NCBI GenBank assembly: GCA_964501415.1 | Contig: CAZCSL010000018.1 | Location: 1 to 30,616, forward strand | DNA from: B1SED10-225 sp964501415 | GTDB taxonomy: Bacteria > Bacillota_I > Bacilli_A > Izemoplasmatales > Izemoplasmataceae | Reading direction: 5' to 3' | DNA length: 30,616 nt | Shown here: positions 1 through 5,994 of the stretch, piece after piece | Layout of the letters: each line of letters starts with the position of its first letter | Numbering within the stretch: position 1 is the first letter of the stretch | Program-made: the position numbers and the translations under genes | The notes under the pieces: generated by a model | Seen by the model: the letters and a program-made list of their open reading frames with translations, nothing else | What the model was told of the DNA's origin: nothing | The model's database searches: none

Positions 1-52
1 CAACGGCCTTCTAAGCCGTCGGTCGGGGGTTCGAATCCCTCCCGGAACGCCA
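1..52 (+). tRNA. tRNA-Arg(TCT), 5'-truncated by window edge
   Basis: The 3' part of a tRNA gene is visible. The anticodon stem is ACGGC (3-7) with GCCGT (15-19) and encloses a 7-nt loop (8-14) with anticodon TCT at 10-12, which reads AGA arginine codons. A 5-nt variable loop follows, then a T arm with a GGGGG stem, TTCGAAT loop and CCCTC stem, the 3' acceptor strand CCGGAAC, discriminator G and an encoded CCA at 50-52. The D arm and 5' acceptor strand lie outside the window. Confidence 0.93.
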
Positions 53-65
53 TTTTGCCTTTTTT

Positions 66-85
66 AGCCCTCCGGGGCTTTTTTT
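66..85 (+). terminator. Rho-independent terminator of the tRNA gene
   Basis: Stem AGCCC (66-70) with GGGCT (75-79), loop TCCG, followed by a T run to 85. It lies 13 nt after the tRNA CCA end. Confidence 0.88.
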
Positions 86-363
86 ATGGGGTCAAAATGA
101 CGTTCAGGCCGGTGGTTGGAGCCTGGAGGCCGGTGGTCGGCTTAGTTAAAAAATGTTATGAGTTAATTTAAAATATTTCTTGAAAGAGGGTAAGTCGTGT
201 ATATGAATCACTAGGGTTATCATTAGACTAACACGAAAAAATTTAACGTAAATTTAAAGGCACTTAATAGTTCTTTTACACTAGCTTAAAATTCCTTTGT
301 TAATATGAAGATTATTACATCATGAATACATAAACACAAATTTATATTTGGAGGAGATTTGTT
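86..363. other. Intergenic region with a 21-bp-period GC-rich direct repeat
   Basis: The only clear structure is an 11-bp direct repeat, AGGCCGGTGGT, at 106-116 and 127-137, in a GC-rich patch (about 101-142) inside AT-rich DNA. A 24-codon frame from the ATG at 97 to the TAA at 171 crosses it and would repeat Arg-Pro-Val-Val-Gly, but nothing else supports coding. A weak promoter for the next gene may lie at 275-304 (TTTACA, 18-nt spacer, GTTAAT). The ribosome binding site GGAGGAG for the next gene is at 350-356. I see nothing else. Confidence 0.4.
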
Positions 364-1209
364 ATGATGAACCCTTTACAGTATCTTAAATCGTTTTTTG
401 CGGGTACATTGATGGGTATAGCTGCAATTATTCCTGGTGTGAGTAGCGGGACCATTGCATTAATCACCGGCGTTTATAAAAAAACGATTGATTCGTTTGA
501 TATTTTACTAAGTAAACAACAAGGCAAATGGTATGCTTTGGCCTTTTTACTAACGATTATCACGGGCATGCTACTTGCGACATTCTTATTCGCTTCATTA
601 ATGGAAAGCTTGCTTGCAAGATTCCCCATCCGCATGAATTTATTATTTGCTGGTTTAATTCTTGGCACCATTCCATCCATTGTAAGACAGATTAAAACGA
701 ATAATGTGCACCGTATTGAAATCAAACACCTTGTCACTATCTTTTTTGCGTTTTTGTTTGTCGTTGTTATAGGTCAATTTTCTTCAGGTAATCAAAACGT
801 TATTGTCGAGCTCACCTTTATCACTGGATTGAGTCTTTTTATCGCTGGTATTTTGAGTACAGGCACCGCAATTATTCCTGGTATTAGTGGGTCAATGTTG
901 CTAGTGACTTTAGGGATGTATGGCACCATGATTTCTGCTATGTCTAATTTATATTGGCCATTACTCTTACTTTTGGGGCTTGGATCTTTGGTGGGTTTTG
1001 TCATGTTTTCTAAAATGATGAAAATTTTATTGAAACATTACACCGCAACCACTTACTCACTTATTACAGGGTTTTTATTGGGCTCAATCGTCCACATACT
1101 CCCTTATGAGTTAACCTTAGATTTTGCCGTGTTGATAAGTTATATTGTGATTTTCTTAGCTGGCTTTTTTGCGGTGTTATTTTTAGGGAGTAAAAAACGT
1201 TATGTCTAG
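364..1209 (+). CDS. DUF368 family membrane protein, PopT-type undecaprenyl-phosphate translocase
   Basis: A 281-residue polytopic membrane protein. It carries the two diagnostic repeats of the DUF368 family: IIPGVSSGT at residues 22-30 and IIPGISGS at 170-177. Each begins a half of an internally duplicated fold. Characterised DUF368 proteins (PopT) return undecaprenyl phosphate, the lipid carrier of envelope polysaccharides, across the cytoplasmic membrane; that substrate is inferred here from the family. GGAGGAG at 350-356 sits 7 nt before the first ATG, and a second ATG follows directly. The stop overlaps the start of the next gene by 8 bp, so the two are probably translated together. If the host lacks a cell wall, the lipid carrier would have to serve another glycan. 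Confidence 0.85.
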   Translation: MMNPLQYLKSFFAGTLMGIAAIIPGVSSGTIALITGVYKKTIDSFDILLSKQQGKWYALAFLLTIITGMLLATFLFASLMESLLARFPIRMNLLFAGLILGTIPSIVRQIKTNNVHRIEIKHLVTIFFAFLFVVVIGQFSSGNQNVIVELTFITGLSLFIAGILSTGTAIIPGISGSMLLVTLGMYGTMISAMSNLYWPLLLLLGLGSLVGFVMFSKMMKILLKHYTATTYSLITGFLLGSIVHILPYELTLDFAVLISYIVIFLAGFFAVLFLGSKKRYV

Positions 1210-1834
1210 AAAACTTATCCTTTTTGATTTTGATGGCACCATCGCAGATACAAAGTTCATTGCTTATGAAGTCTATATCAATCTTGCGAAGCAATATGAT
1301 TTGGAAATTCTCGCCGAAGAGGAAATCAGGGCCTTTAACCAATTGTCGCTCAGAGAAAAACTCAAAGCGCTTGAAATCCCTTTGTACAAATTACCGATGC
1401 TTATGAAACAAGCTGCTAAGATTTTCCATGAAAAAATTGAAACGGCGCCTTTTTTTGAAGGCATGGCAGATTTGATTAAGACATTAAAAGAAAATGGATA
1501 TAAAGTCGCGATTGTTTCTTCTAACCGGAAGTCCATCATCGAATCTTTCTTAAAAAATCATCAATTGGATGGGTTTGATGCGATTAGTGGCAAAGCACCA
1601 CTGTTTAAAAAAGAACGTAGCATCAAAAAAATGATGAAAAAATTCAAGGTTGACAAGCATGAAACAACCTATATTGGGGATGAACTACGTGATATTGAAG
1701 CCTGTCAACGGTTTTCCATTGAAATATTGGGGGTCACATGGGGGTATGACACCCGTAAGATTTTAGAAACCGCTCATCCAAATCATCTTTTTGATACAGT
1801 CGATGATTTATCTAATCATCTGCTTAATTATTAA
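1202..1834 (+). CDS. HAD-superfamily phosphatase (phosphoglycolate phosphatase/PpaX-like)
   Basis: A 210-residue haloacid-dehalogenase-type hydrolase. Motif I is DFDGT, with nucleophile Asp9 and acid/base Asp11. Motif II is the VSSN stretch near residues 105-108. Motif III is a Lys around 136-137. Motif IV is YIGDELRD at 157-164, which supplies the metal-binding acidic residues. The all-helical insert after motif I (about 18-85) is a C1 cap, as in phosphoglycolate phosphatases and the pyrophosphatase PpaX. The start codon lies inside the end of the PopT-like gene (8-bp overlap), indicating translational coupling. Sequence alone cannot name the phosphorylated substrate; the pairing could mean a lipid-carrier or sugar-phosphate role, but that is speculation. 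Confidence 0.85.
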   Translation: MSRKLILFDFDGTIADTKFIAYEVYINLAKQYDLEILAEEEIRAFNQLSLREKLKALEIPLYKLPMLMKQAAKIFHEKIETAPFFEGMADLIKTLKENGYKVAIVSSNRKSIIESFLKNHQLDGFDAISGKAPLFKKERSIKKMMKKFKVDKHETTYIGDELRDIEACQRFSIEILGVTWGYDTRKILETAHPNHLFDTVDDLSNHLLNY

Positions 1835-2078
1835 GCGATTTTGCTCATCACAGATACGCTCAGCCTTGTTATCTAGGTTCAATAACTGTTTTTAAATCGC
1901 AAGGTTAATCTTTATAATATGATTTAAGCGTCTATCGATAAAGTAAAATCAATACCTGAACCTGCGCCGCGTTTTAAATTGAATCTTAACCGTATCGAAC
2001 CCTACAAAGGCATTCATAACCCATTAAATGCCTTAAAATCCATGACTTATCTCATAAATTGTGCTAAGATAATGATAA
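1835..2078. other. Intergenic region upstream of the S-box leader
   Basis: I see no gene, no convincing terminator for the phosphatase gene and no clear repeat. The promoter of the riboswitch transcript should lie near the end; a GATAAT at 2068-2073 could be a -10 element, but no good -35 is present at normal spacing. Confidence 0.3.
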
Positions 2079-2214
2079 CCTATAAAGAGTACGGCTGAGA
2101 CAGGCTCATACCGTACAGCAACCTGCCCATAAGGTAAGGTGCTAAATCCTGAGGTCAATGATGACCTATATATAGGGAAAAACTCCCTATTTATATGATA
2201 GGGATTTTCTTTTT
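2079..2214 (+). promoter_or_regulatory. SAM-I (S-box) riboswitch with terminator/antiterminator
   Basis: The conserved S-box core is present: GCAACC (2118-2123) and GGTGCTAAATCC (2138-2149). P1 is CCTATA (2079-2084) with TATAGG (2171-2176). P2 is TACGG (2090-2094) with CCGTA (2111-2115). P3 is ACCTGCC (2121-2127) with GGT-A-AGGT (2133-2140). P4 is AGGTCA (2152-2157) with TGACCT (2162-2167). The expression platform is explicit. ATAGGGA (2172-2178) can pair with TCCCTAT (2184-2190) as antiterminator. The same TCCCTAT can pair instead with ATAGGGA (2198-2204), followed by a T-rich tail to 2214, as terminator. SAM-stabilised P1 takes up the 5' antiterminator strand, so this is predicted to switch transcription off when SAM is abundant. 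Confidence 0.88.
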
Positions 2215-2231
2215 AGGTAAATACCTAAAAA
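2210..2231 (+). repeat. Inverted repeat between riboswitch terminator and RBS
   Basis: TTTTTAGGTA (2210-2219) is exactly complementary to TACCTAAAAA (2222-2231). The left arm is the tail of the riboswitch terminator and the right arm touches the AGGAGG ribosome binding site (2231-2236). In read-through RNA this hairpin could form next to the site and tune translation. Confidence 0.6.
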
Positions 2232-2243
2232 GGAGGTGTTGAG

Positions 2244-2567
2244 ATGCGAATCTACACCAATTATGATGGCTGGAAAATGTCGGTTCACCGTGTTTTGATG
2301 GGGTGGGTTAATTATCAAGGCGTTAAGTTTGATCTCGATGTTAAAAAGGACCGATTGAGCTTAATTCAATCGCTAAAGGCTGATCACATCATAAAACCGA
2401 TTGAAGCATCGGAAGAACATGGTGCTATTTATGGTCATACGTACCAAATTATGCATCCGGATTATAAGTTTTTAAATAAAAAAGCGGATGGCGAAGTCAA
2501 TAACATGCAAGAAAAAGCTCTTTTGATGAACCTTAAAGAAAACACGTCATTATTCACGAAATCATAA
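2244..2567 (+). CDS. Small protein of unknown function under SAM-riboswitch control
   Basis: A 107-residue protein I do not recognise. It has no signal peptide, membrane segment or Cys motif. It starts MRIYTNYDGWKM, is rich in Asp, Lys, His and Tyr in the first 80 residues, and ends in a more helical tail around NNMQEKALLMNLKENT. AGGAGG (2231-2236) lies 7 nt before the ATG, so the start is firm. It is the only gene between the S-box terminator and a strong terminator at 2618-2659, so it appears to be the sole regulated product. S-box genes normally belong to methionine, cysteine or SAM metabolism or transport; a role there is inferred only from the regulation. Confidence 0.75.
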   Translation: MRIYTNYDGWKMSVHRVLMGWVNYQGVKFDLDVKKDRLSLIQSLKADHIIKPIEASEEHGAIYGHTYQIMHPDYKFLNKKADGEVNNMQEKALLMNLKENTSLFTKS

Positions 2568-2617
2568 AAAAGCTTGTTCAAGTATTAAAGTGAACCTCAT
2601 TTAGTAAAGAATGAATT

Positions 2618-2659
2618 AAAAGCACTTCTATACTATACACATAGTATGGAGGTGTTTTT
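2618..2659 (+). terminator. Long terminator hairpin
   Basis: A 19-bp continuous stem including G-U pairs, arms 2618-2636 and 2641-2659, with loop ACAC and a run of T at the 3' end. It closes the riboswitch transcript. The A-rich 5' arm could let it work on the minus strand too. Confidence 0.85.
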
Positions 2660-2720
2660 ATCAGCATGCGCCATCATTTTTGCATATCCGTGTATAATGT
2701 GGTGAATTTAGCTTTAAAAA

Positions 2721-2754
2721 GACGAACACTTAGAACCATCTAAGCCGTTGGTCG
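2721..2754. repeat. Imperfect hairpin containing a tRNA-Arg anticodon-arm-like sequence
   Basis: GACGAACACTTAGA can fold back on TCTAAGCCGTTGGTC with mismatches and a bulge around loop ACCA. The right arm (2739-2754) matches tRNA-Arg positions 10-25 at 15 of 16 bases. No complete tRNA can be built around it and no U run follows, so it is neither an intact tRNA nor an ordinary terminator. The rest of 2660-2858 shows no gene. Confidence 0.45.
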
Positions 2755-2858
2755 TTATAATAAAGGTATTTTATTGCTTTTAACAGACTAAAACTATAAT
2801 AACCTAGATAGAGATCATATTGTAAAATAACACGCGTCTTTTCGCCCTCAAAAAAATA

Positions 2859-2867
2859 TGATATACT
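2859..2867 (+). promoter_or_regulatory. Extended -10 promoter of the LRR lipoprotein gene
   Basis: TGATATACT gives an extended -10 (TG-n-TATACT) with no good -35. Transcription would begin near 2874. That leaves almost no leader before the ATG at 2881 but room for an RBS before the ATG at 2905. Confidence 0.5.
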
Positions 2868-2904
2868 GAAATAAAGGTGTATGCTATTGAAAGGGTGGTA
2901 TATC

Positions 2905-4611
2905 ATGCAAGCATTGAAGCATAAATCATTGTTAGTCCTTATGACGTTAGTTTGGGGATTGAGTTTGTTTGCTTGTAACCGGGGTGTTGGTTATGCATTT
3001 GATTTGGAAGAAACCACAATTGTATATCAAGATTCGCAAGATGAGTGGCATCCCTTAATCGATGCTAGCCTTCTTAAGGGAGTCGATGACATAAGCCTTC
3101 TTACCATTGAAACCGATGATGGTGTGCTTTATTGGCGCTACGATGGTTCTGATAGAAACAAGCTAATCGATTCAAAGGCGCTTAGGATGCTTGAGGATGG
3201 CCGCTTTAGGGATGAAGATGTGCTTCTTAGAGCGAACGTAGGCGTCTACGAATGGCGTGAAGTAGATGAAGAGGTATGGCAGTTTTTGTTTGATCCGCAT
3301 CAGATCGATGCTTCAAACCTTGTGCCTGAAGATTTTAGTGGCGGTCTGCCAGCACGCGTGCCGCTGCTTGAACATTTTAATTTAATGGACGGTACAAGAT
3401 ATGTGGAAGATGAGCCGGTCAATTTCGATTGGTATGATGAACAAAGTGGGCTCTACCTACCCGATATGGATGAATCTAAGCTTGATCGCATCGTTATCTC
3501 AACGCTAGAAAATACCGTAACCGCGTGCGTGGATTTTCATGAAGACTGCAAGGGTGGTGTCTTTGAGGCACAGCTGAGTAGTGGTGATAAACTAGAGTTC
3601 CTACTTGATAAGCGCATCGCTTTTGATGAAACGGCGTTTGCGACGATTGATATTGATGTGGCATCCTTAAGCGCGGGGGCTACTTTAGAAGTTGTGATTA
3701 TCCAAGGCGGAATGCTTTTGGATATAGGTTCAATTGATACAACCGGCATACATTCCTTTGTGGTAGAGACTGAGTTCGGCGGTAAACTAAGCATGATACT
3801 GAAGGGTGAGAATGAAGCGCGTGTTGATTTGGCTTCTGTGATGATCAGCGATGAAGACGGTAAAATCATGAACGAAAGCCGTGGAGCGACATTCGAAGAT
3901 TGGAAGCTCAAAAGCGAAAACGGGACATTGAGGCGAAAAGACGCCGCATTTACCGTAGCGTCTTATCGCTATAATCCTTACGGTGAATCAACGTTATATG
4001 CGCCTTATGGCCTTACACCCAACGGTGTGCCTCGTTACGGAGGCGAAGCCATCAATGAAGTCATTATATCTGAGGATGTGACGGTTATTCCCTCCCATGC
4101 ATTTAACTGTCTTTATAGAATTGATTGTTTTGAAGCGCTAAAACGAGTGGTATTGCCCGAAGGCATCACAACCATTAAATATTCTGCGTTTGCCCATACG
4201 CCCGCTTTAAGAAACGTAAATTTACCTGATAGTCTTGAGATGCTCGATCAATCCGCGTTTCAAAGTAGCAGCATTGAAACCATCACACTACCACAAGGCA
4301 TAAAAACCATCCATTCATTCACCTTTGCAAGCACAAACTTAAAACGCATCGAAATACCACCATCGGTAGAAAGCATCGATATGTCCGCATTTTCGACCAC
4401 CTCACCACTTGAAGAAATTGTCTTCACGCGTCTTCATACCGATGGCTTTGTGGAATTCTTACTTTTTGGTGCCCCTTCAAATAGAGATTTATCTGAAATA
4501 TTTTACATAGATGAATCGACCAAAATATTTGTACCTGATGAAAGTCTCGATGCCTACAAAGCTCAGTATCCCGATTATGCGGCATTAATTTTTCCATTCA
4601 GCGATAAATAA
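2905..4611 (+). CDS. Surface lipoprotein with C-terminal BspA-type leucine-rich repeats
   Basis: A 568-residue predicted lipoprotein. A hydrophobic signal ends in the lipobox LFAC with the lipid-attached Cys at residue 24. Residues about 25-360 are acidic and match no family I know. From about residue 375 come LRR_5/BspA-type repeats of the form LPxGITTIxxxAFAxxxxLRxVxLPDSLExL, about five copies, ending in a cap rich in Asp and Tyr. BspA-type repeats usually serve in adhesion or ligand binding at the cell surface; the ligand is unknown. I chose the ATG at 2905 because AAGGGTGG (2891-2898) lies 6 nt before it and the signal peptide then starts normally. An in-frame ATG at 2881 would add eight residues but has poor spacing. 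A membrane protein gene follows 46 bp downstream. Confidence 0.82.
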   Translation: MQALKHKSLLVLMTLVWGLSLFACNRGVGYAFDLEETTIVYQDSQDEWHPLIDASLLKGVDDISLLTIETDDGVLYWRYDGSDRNKLIDSKALRMLEDGRFRDEDVLLRANVGVYEWREVDEEVWQFLFDPHQIDASNLVPEDFSGGLPARVPLLEHFNLMDGTRYVEDEPVNFDWYDEQSGLYLPDMDESKLDRIVISTLENTVTACVDFHEDCKGGVFEAQLSSGDKLEFLLDKRIAFDETAFATIDIDVASLSAGATLEVVIIQGGMLLDIGSIDTTGIHSFVVETEFGGKLSMILKGENEARVDLASVMISDEDGKIMNESRGATFEDWKLKSENGTLRRKDAAFTVASYRYNPYGESTLYAPYGLTPNGVPRYGGEAINEVIISEDVTVIPSHAFNCLYRIDCFEALKRVVLPEGITTIKYSAFAHTPALRNVNLPDSLEMLDQSAFQSSSIETITLPQGIKTIHSFTFASTNLKRIEIPPSVESIDMSAFSTTSPLEEIVFTRLHTDGFVEFLLFGAPSNRDLSEIFYIDESTKIFVPDESLDAYKAQYPDYAALIFPFSDK

Positions 4612-4657
4612 TGGTATTTAAGGTAAATTTTTAATCAGTTAAACGGAGTGTAAATCT

Positions 4658-5071
4658 ATGATGAATACGTATGTTTCTGCAAAGGTGATGGCTTATTATT
4701 CGGTTATACTCGGCGCGTTTTTATTAGCAACAATGGATTCAATGAGTATCTTGTCGTTACTTTGGTTATCACTACTTATGGTTTTAGGGATTATGATCTT
4801 AAAGAAACTTAAAAAAGAAGATTTTTCTGAAAAGAAAATCATTATTGCTTTAATCCTATACCACACCCTATTTATCGCGATGATTTTATATGCCTATTTC
4901 ATATTGAGCACATTGATCTTTGCGGCATTACCTTTTTCAATACTATTTAGAGTGTTGTTACTCTTAGCGATGAATATAATACCTATGATGCTTGCGTTTA
5001 ACTATTTAAGATTGGTAACAAAAGAAGAAAAAAAGATTAAGTCAGATTACTTTCCAAGACACACAGCTTAA
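4658..5071 (+). CDS. Small integral membrane protein of unknown function
   Basis: A 137-residue, very hydrophobic protein with about four predicted membrane spans (roughly residues 12-28, 30-48, 62-85 and 92-118). A short charged loop, KKLKKEDFSEKK, lies between spans two and three and the tail is basic. No family motif is recognised. CGGAGTG about 8 nt before the ATG serves as RBS; a second ATG follows directly. It lies 46 bp after the LRR lipoprotein gene with no terminator between, and a terminator follows at 5104-5127, so the two may form a transcription unit. Confidence 0.72.
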   Translation: MMNTYVSAKVMAYYSVILGAFLLATMDSMSILSLLWLSLLMVLGIMILKKLKKEDFSEKKIIIALILYHTLFIAMILYAYFILSTLIFAALPFSILFRVLLLLAMNIIPMMLAFNYLRLVTKEEKKIKSDYFPRHTA

Positions 5072-5103
5072 ATTTGAATTTATAGATTATTTGCCTTAAA
5101 TAT

Positions 5104-5127
5104 AAAAGCCTTTCGAGGCTTTTTTTG
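5104..5127 (+). terminator. Rho-independent terminator
   Basis: Stem AAAAGCC (5104-5110) with GGCTTTT (5117-5123), closed by T5111-A5116, followed by a T run to 5127. Confidence 0.88.
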
Positions 5128-5285
5128 CTTGGTTAAAGTATTATGGTAAGCTAGGATGAAAAAACTTTTTAAAGCCATAAACAAAAATCGATTAAGATAG
5201 ATTATGGCCCTCAAAAAATGAGCAGAGAAACATTCGTTTTTCACCTTATTTTAGGTGTTTAAAGGATGCTTTATTTAGGGGGATA

Positions 5286-5294
5286 TGTTATAAT
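5286..5294 (+). promoter_or_regulatory. Extended -10 promoter of the YgjV-like gene
   Basis: TGTTATAAT is a perfect extended -10 (TG-n-TATAAT). The hexamer 17 bp upstream (5266-5271, ATGCTT) is a poor -35. The other part of this intergenic stretch (5128-5285) holds only a weak hairpin, CACCT...AGGTG, near 5242-5257. Confidence 0.6.
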
Positions 5295-5319
5295 AAAAGC
5301 GTAAAATTATTAGGAGTGA

Positions 5320-5955
5320 ATGACGTTGAGTTTTGAAAATTTTGTAGAGTATTTTGGTATATTCGCCTCATTTGTGATCTTGGTTTCTTTGTTGATGAGT
5401 TCGGTTAAGAAATTAAGAATTATTAATTTAATTGGATCTATTTTTATGTTTATGTATGGGTTTTTTATCGATGCGCTGCCGGTCATGATTATGAATGTGG
5501 GGATTTTTTCCATCAATGTTTATTATTTAAGACAGATGTTTCAAGCCAAAGATTATTTTGATGTCATCAGCGTAGAAAAAGAAGATGAGTATCTAAAATC
5601 TTTCTTAAACTTTTATGATGAACCGATTAAGACAGCGATGGGCAAAGCGGATTTAGATAAGAGCGATTATCGGTTTTTTATCTTGCGTAATATGATTCCA
5701 GCGGGGTTATTTATCGCCCGCAAAAAAGACGATAAGACCTTAGAGATCATCTTGGATTTTGTCACCCCTGCTTACCGCGATTTTAGAACCGGAAAATATG
5801 TCTTTACCGATATGGCTGAGGTTTTTAGAAATGATGGCTATGAAGAGTTTGTCACGGATACGAAAAACGCTAAGCATATGCGCTATTTGGAAAAGATGGA
5901 TTTTAAAGCCGTAAAAAATGAAGCGGGTCGCGTCACGTACGTAAAATCCGTATAA
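5320..5955 (+). CDS. YgjV-like membrane domain joined to a GNAT-like C-terminal domain
   Basis: About 210 residues. The first 75 or so contain three hydrophobic spans resembling the small YgjV-type inner-membrane family (SFENFVEYFGIFASFVILVS, then an IGSIFMFMYGFF stretch, then VGIFSINVYYLRQMF). The rest is soluble. Its end, with ILDFVTPAYRDFRTG, then FVTDTKNAKHMRYLEKMDF, looks like the acetyl-CoA-binding and C-terminal part of GNAT acetyltransferases. The substrate is unknown. AGGAG (5312-5316) is only 3 nt from the ATG at 5320 but 9 nt from an in-frame TTG at 5326, so the true start may be two codons later. It is a single-gene unit between its own promoter and a terminator shared with the convergent LRR gene. 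Confidence 0.68.
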   Translation: MTLSFENFVEYFGIFASFVILVSLLMSSVKKLRIINLIGSIFMFMYGFFIDALPVMIMNVGIFSINVYYLRQMFQAKDYFDVISVEKEDEYLKSFLNFYDEPIKTAMGKADLDKSDYRFFILRNMIPAGLFIARKKDDKTLEIILDFVTPAYRDFRTGKYVFTDMAEVFRNDGYEEFVTDTKNAKHMRYLEKMDFKAVKNEAGRVTYVKSV

Positions 5956-5961
5956 ACCAAC

Positions 5962-5990
5962 AAAAAAGACTGCAAAGGCAGTCTTTTTTT
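5962..5990. terminator. Bidirectional terminator between convergent genes
   Basis: Stem AAAAAAGACTGC (5962-5973), loop AAAG with its last G at 5977, partner GCAGTCTTTTTT (from 5978). A-rich and T-rich flanks allow it to end transcription from the plus-strand gene ending at 5955 and the minus-strand gene ending at 5995. Confidence 0.9.
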
Positions 5991-5994
5991 GATT

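Noticed and set aside
2092..2160. TPP (THI-box) riboswitch, because of a GGCTGAGA stretch
   Set aside because: The THI-box CTGA core arrangement is missing downstream, while all S-box helices and the GGTGCTAAATCC core are present.
53..2720. Integrated mobile element bounded by tRNA-like repeats
   Set aside because: No integrase, excisionase, transposase or phage gene is present and the genes look ordinary; kept only as a low-interest finding.
5242..5257. Terminator from the CACCT...AGGTG hairpin
   Set aside because: The stem is only 5 bp with a short T stretch, and the preceding gene already has a strong terminator at 5104-5127.
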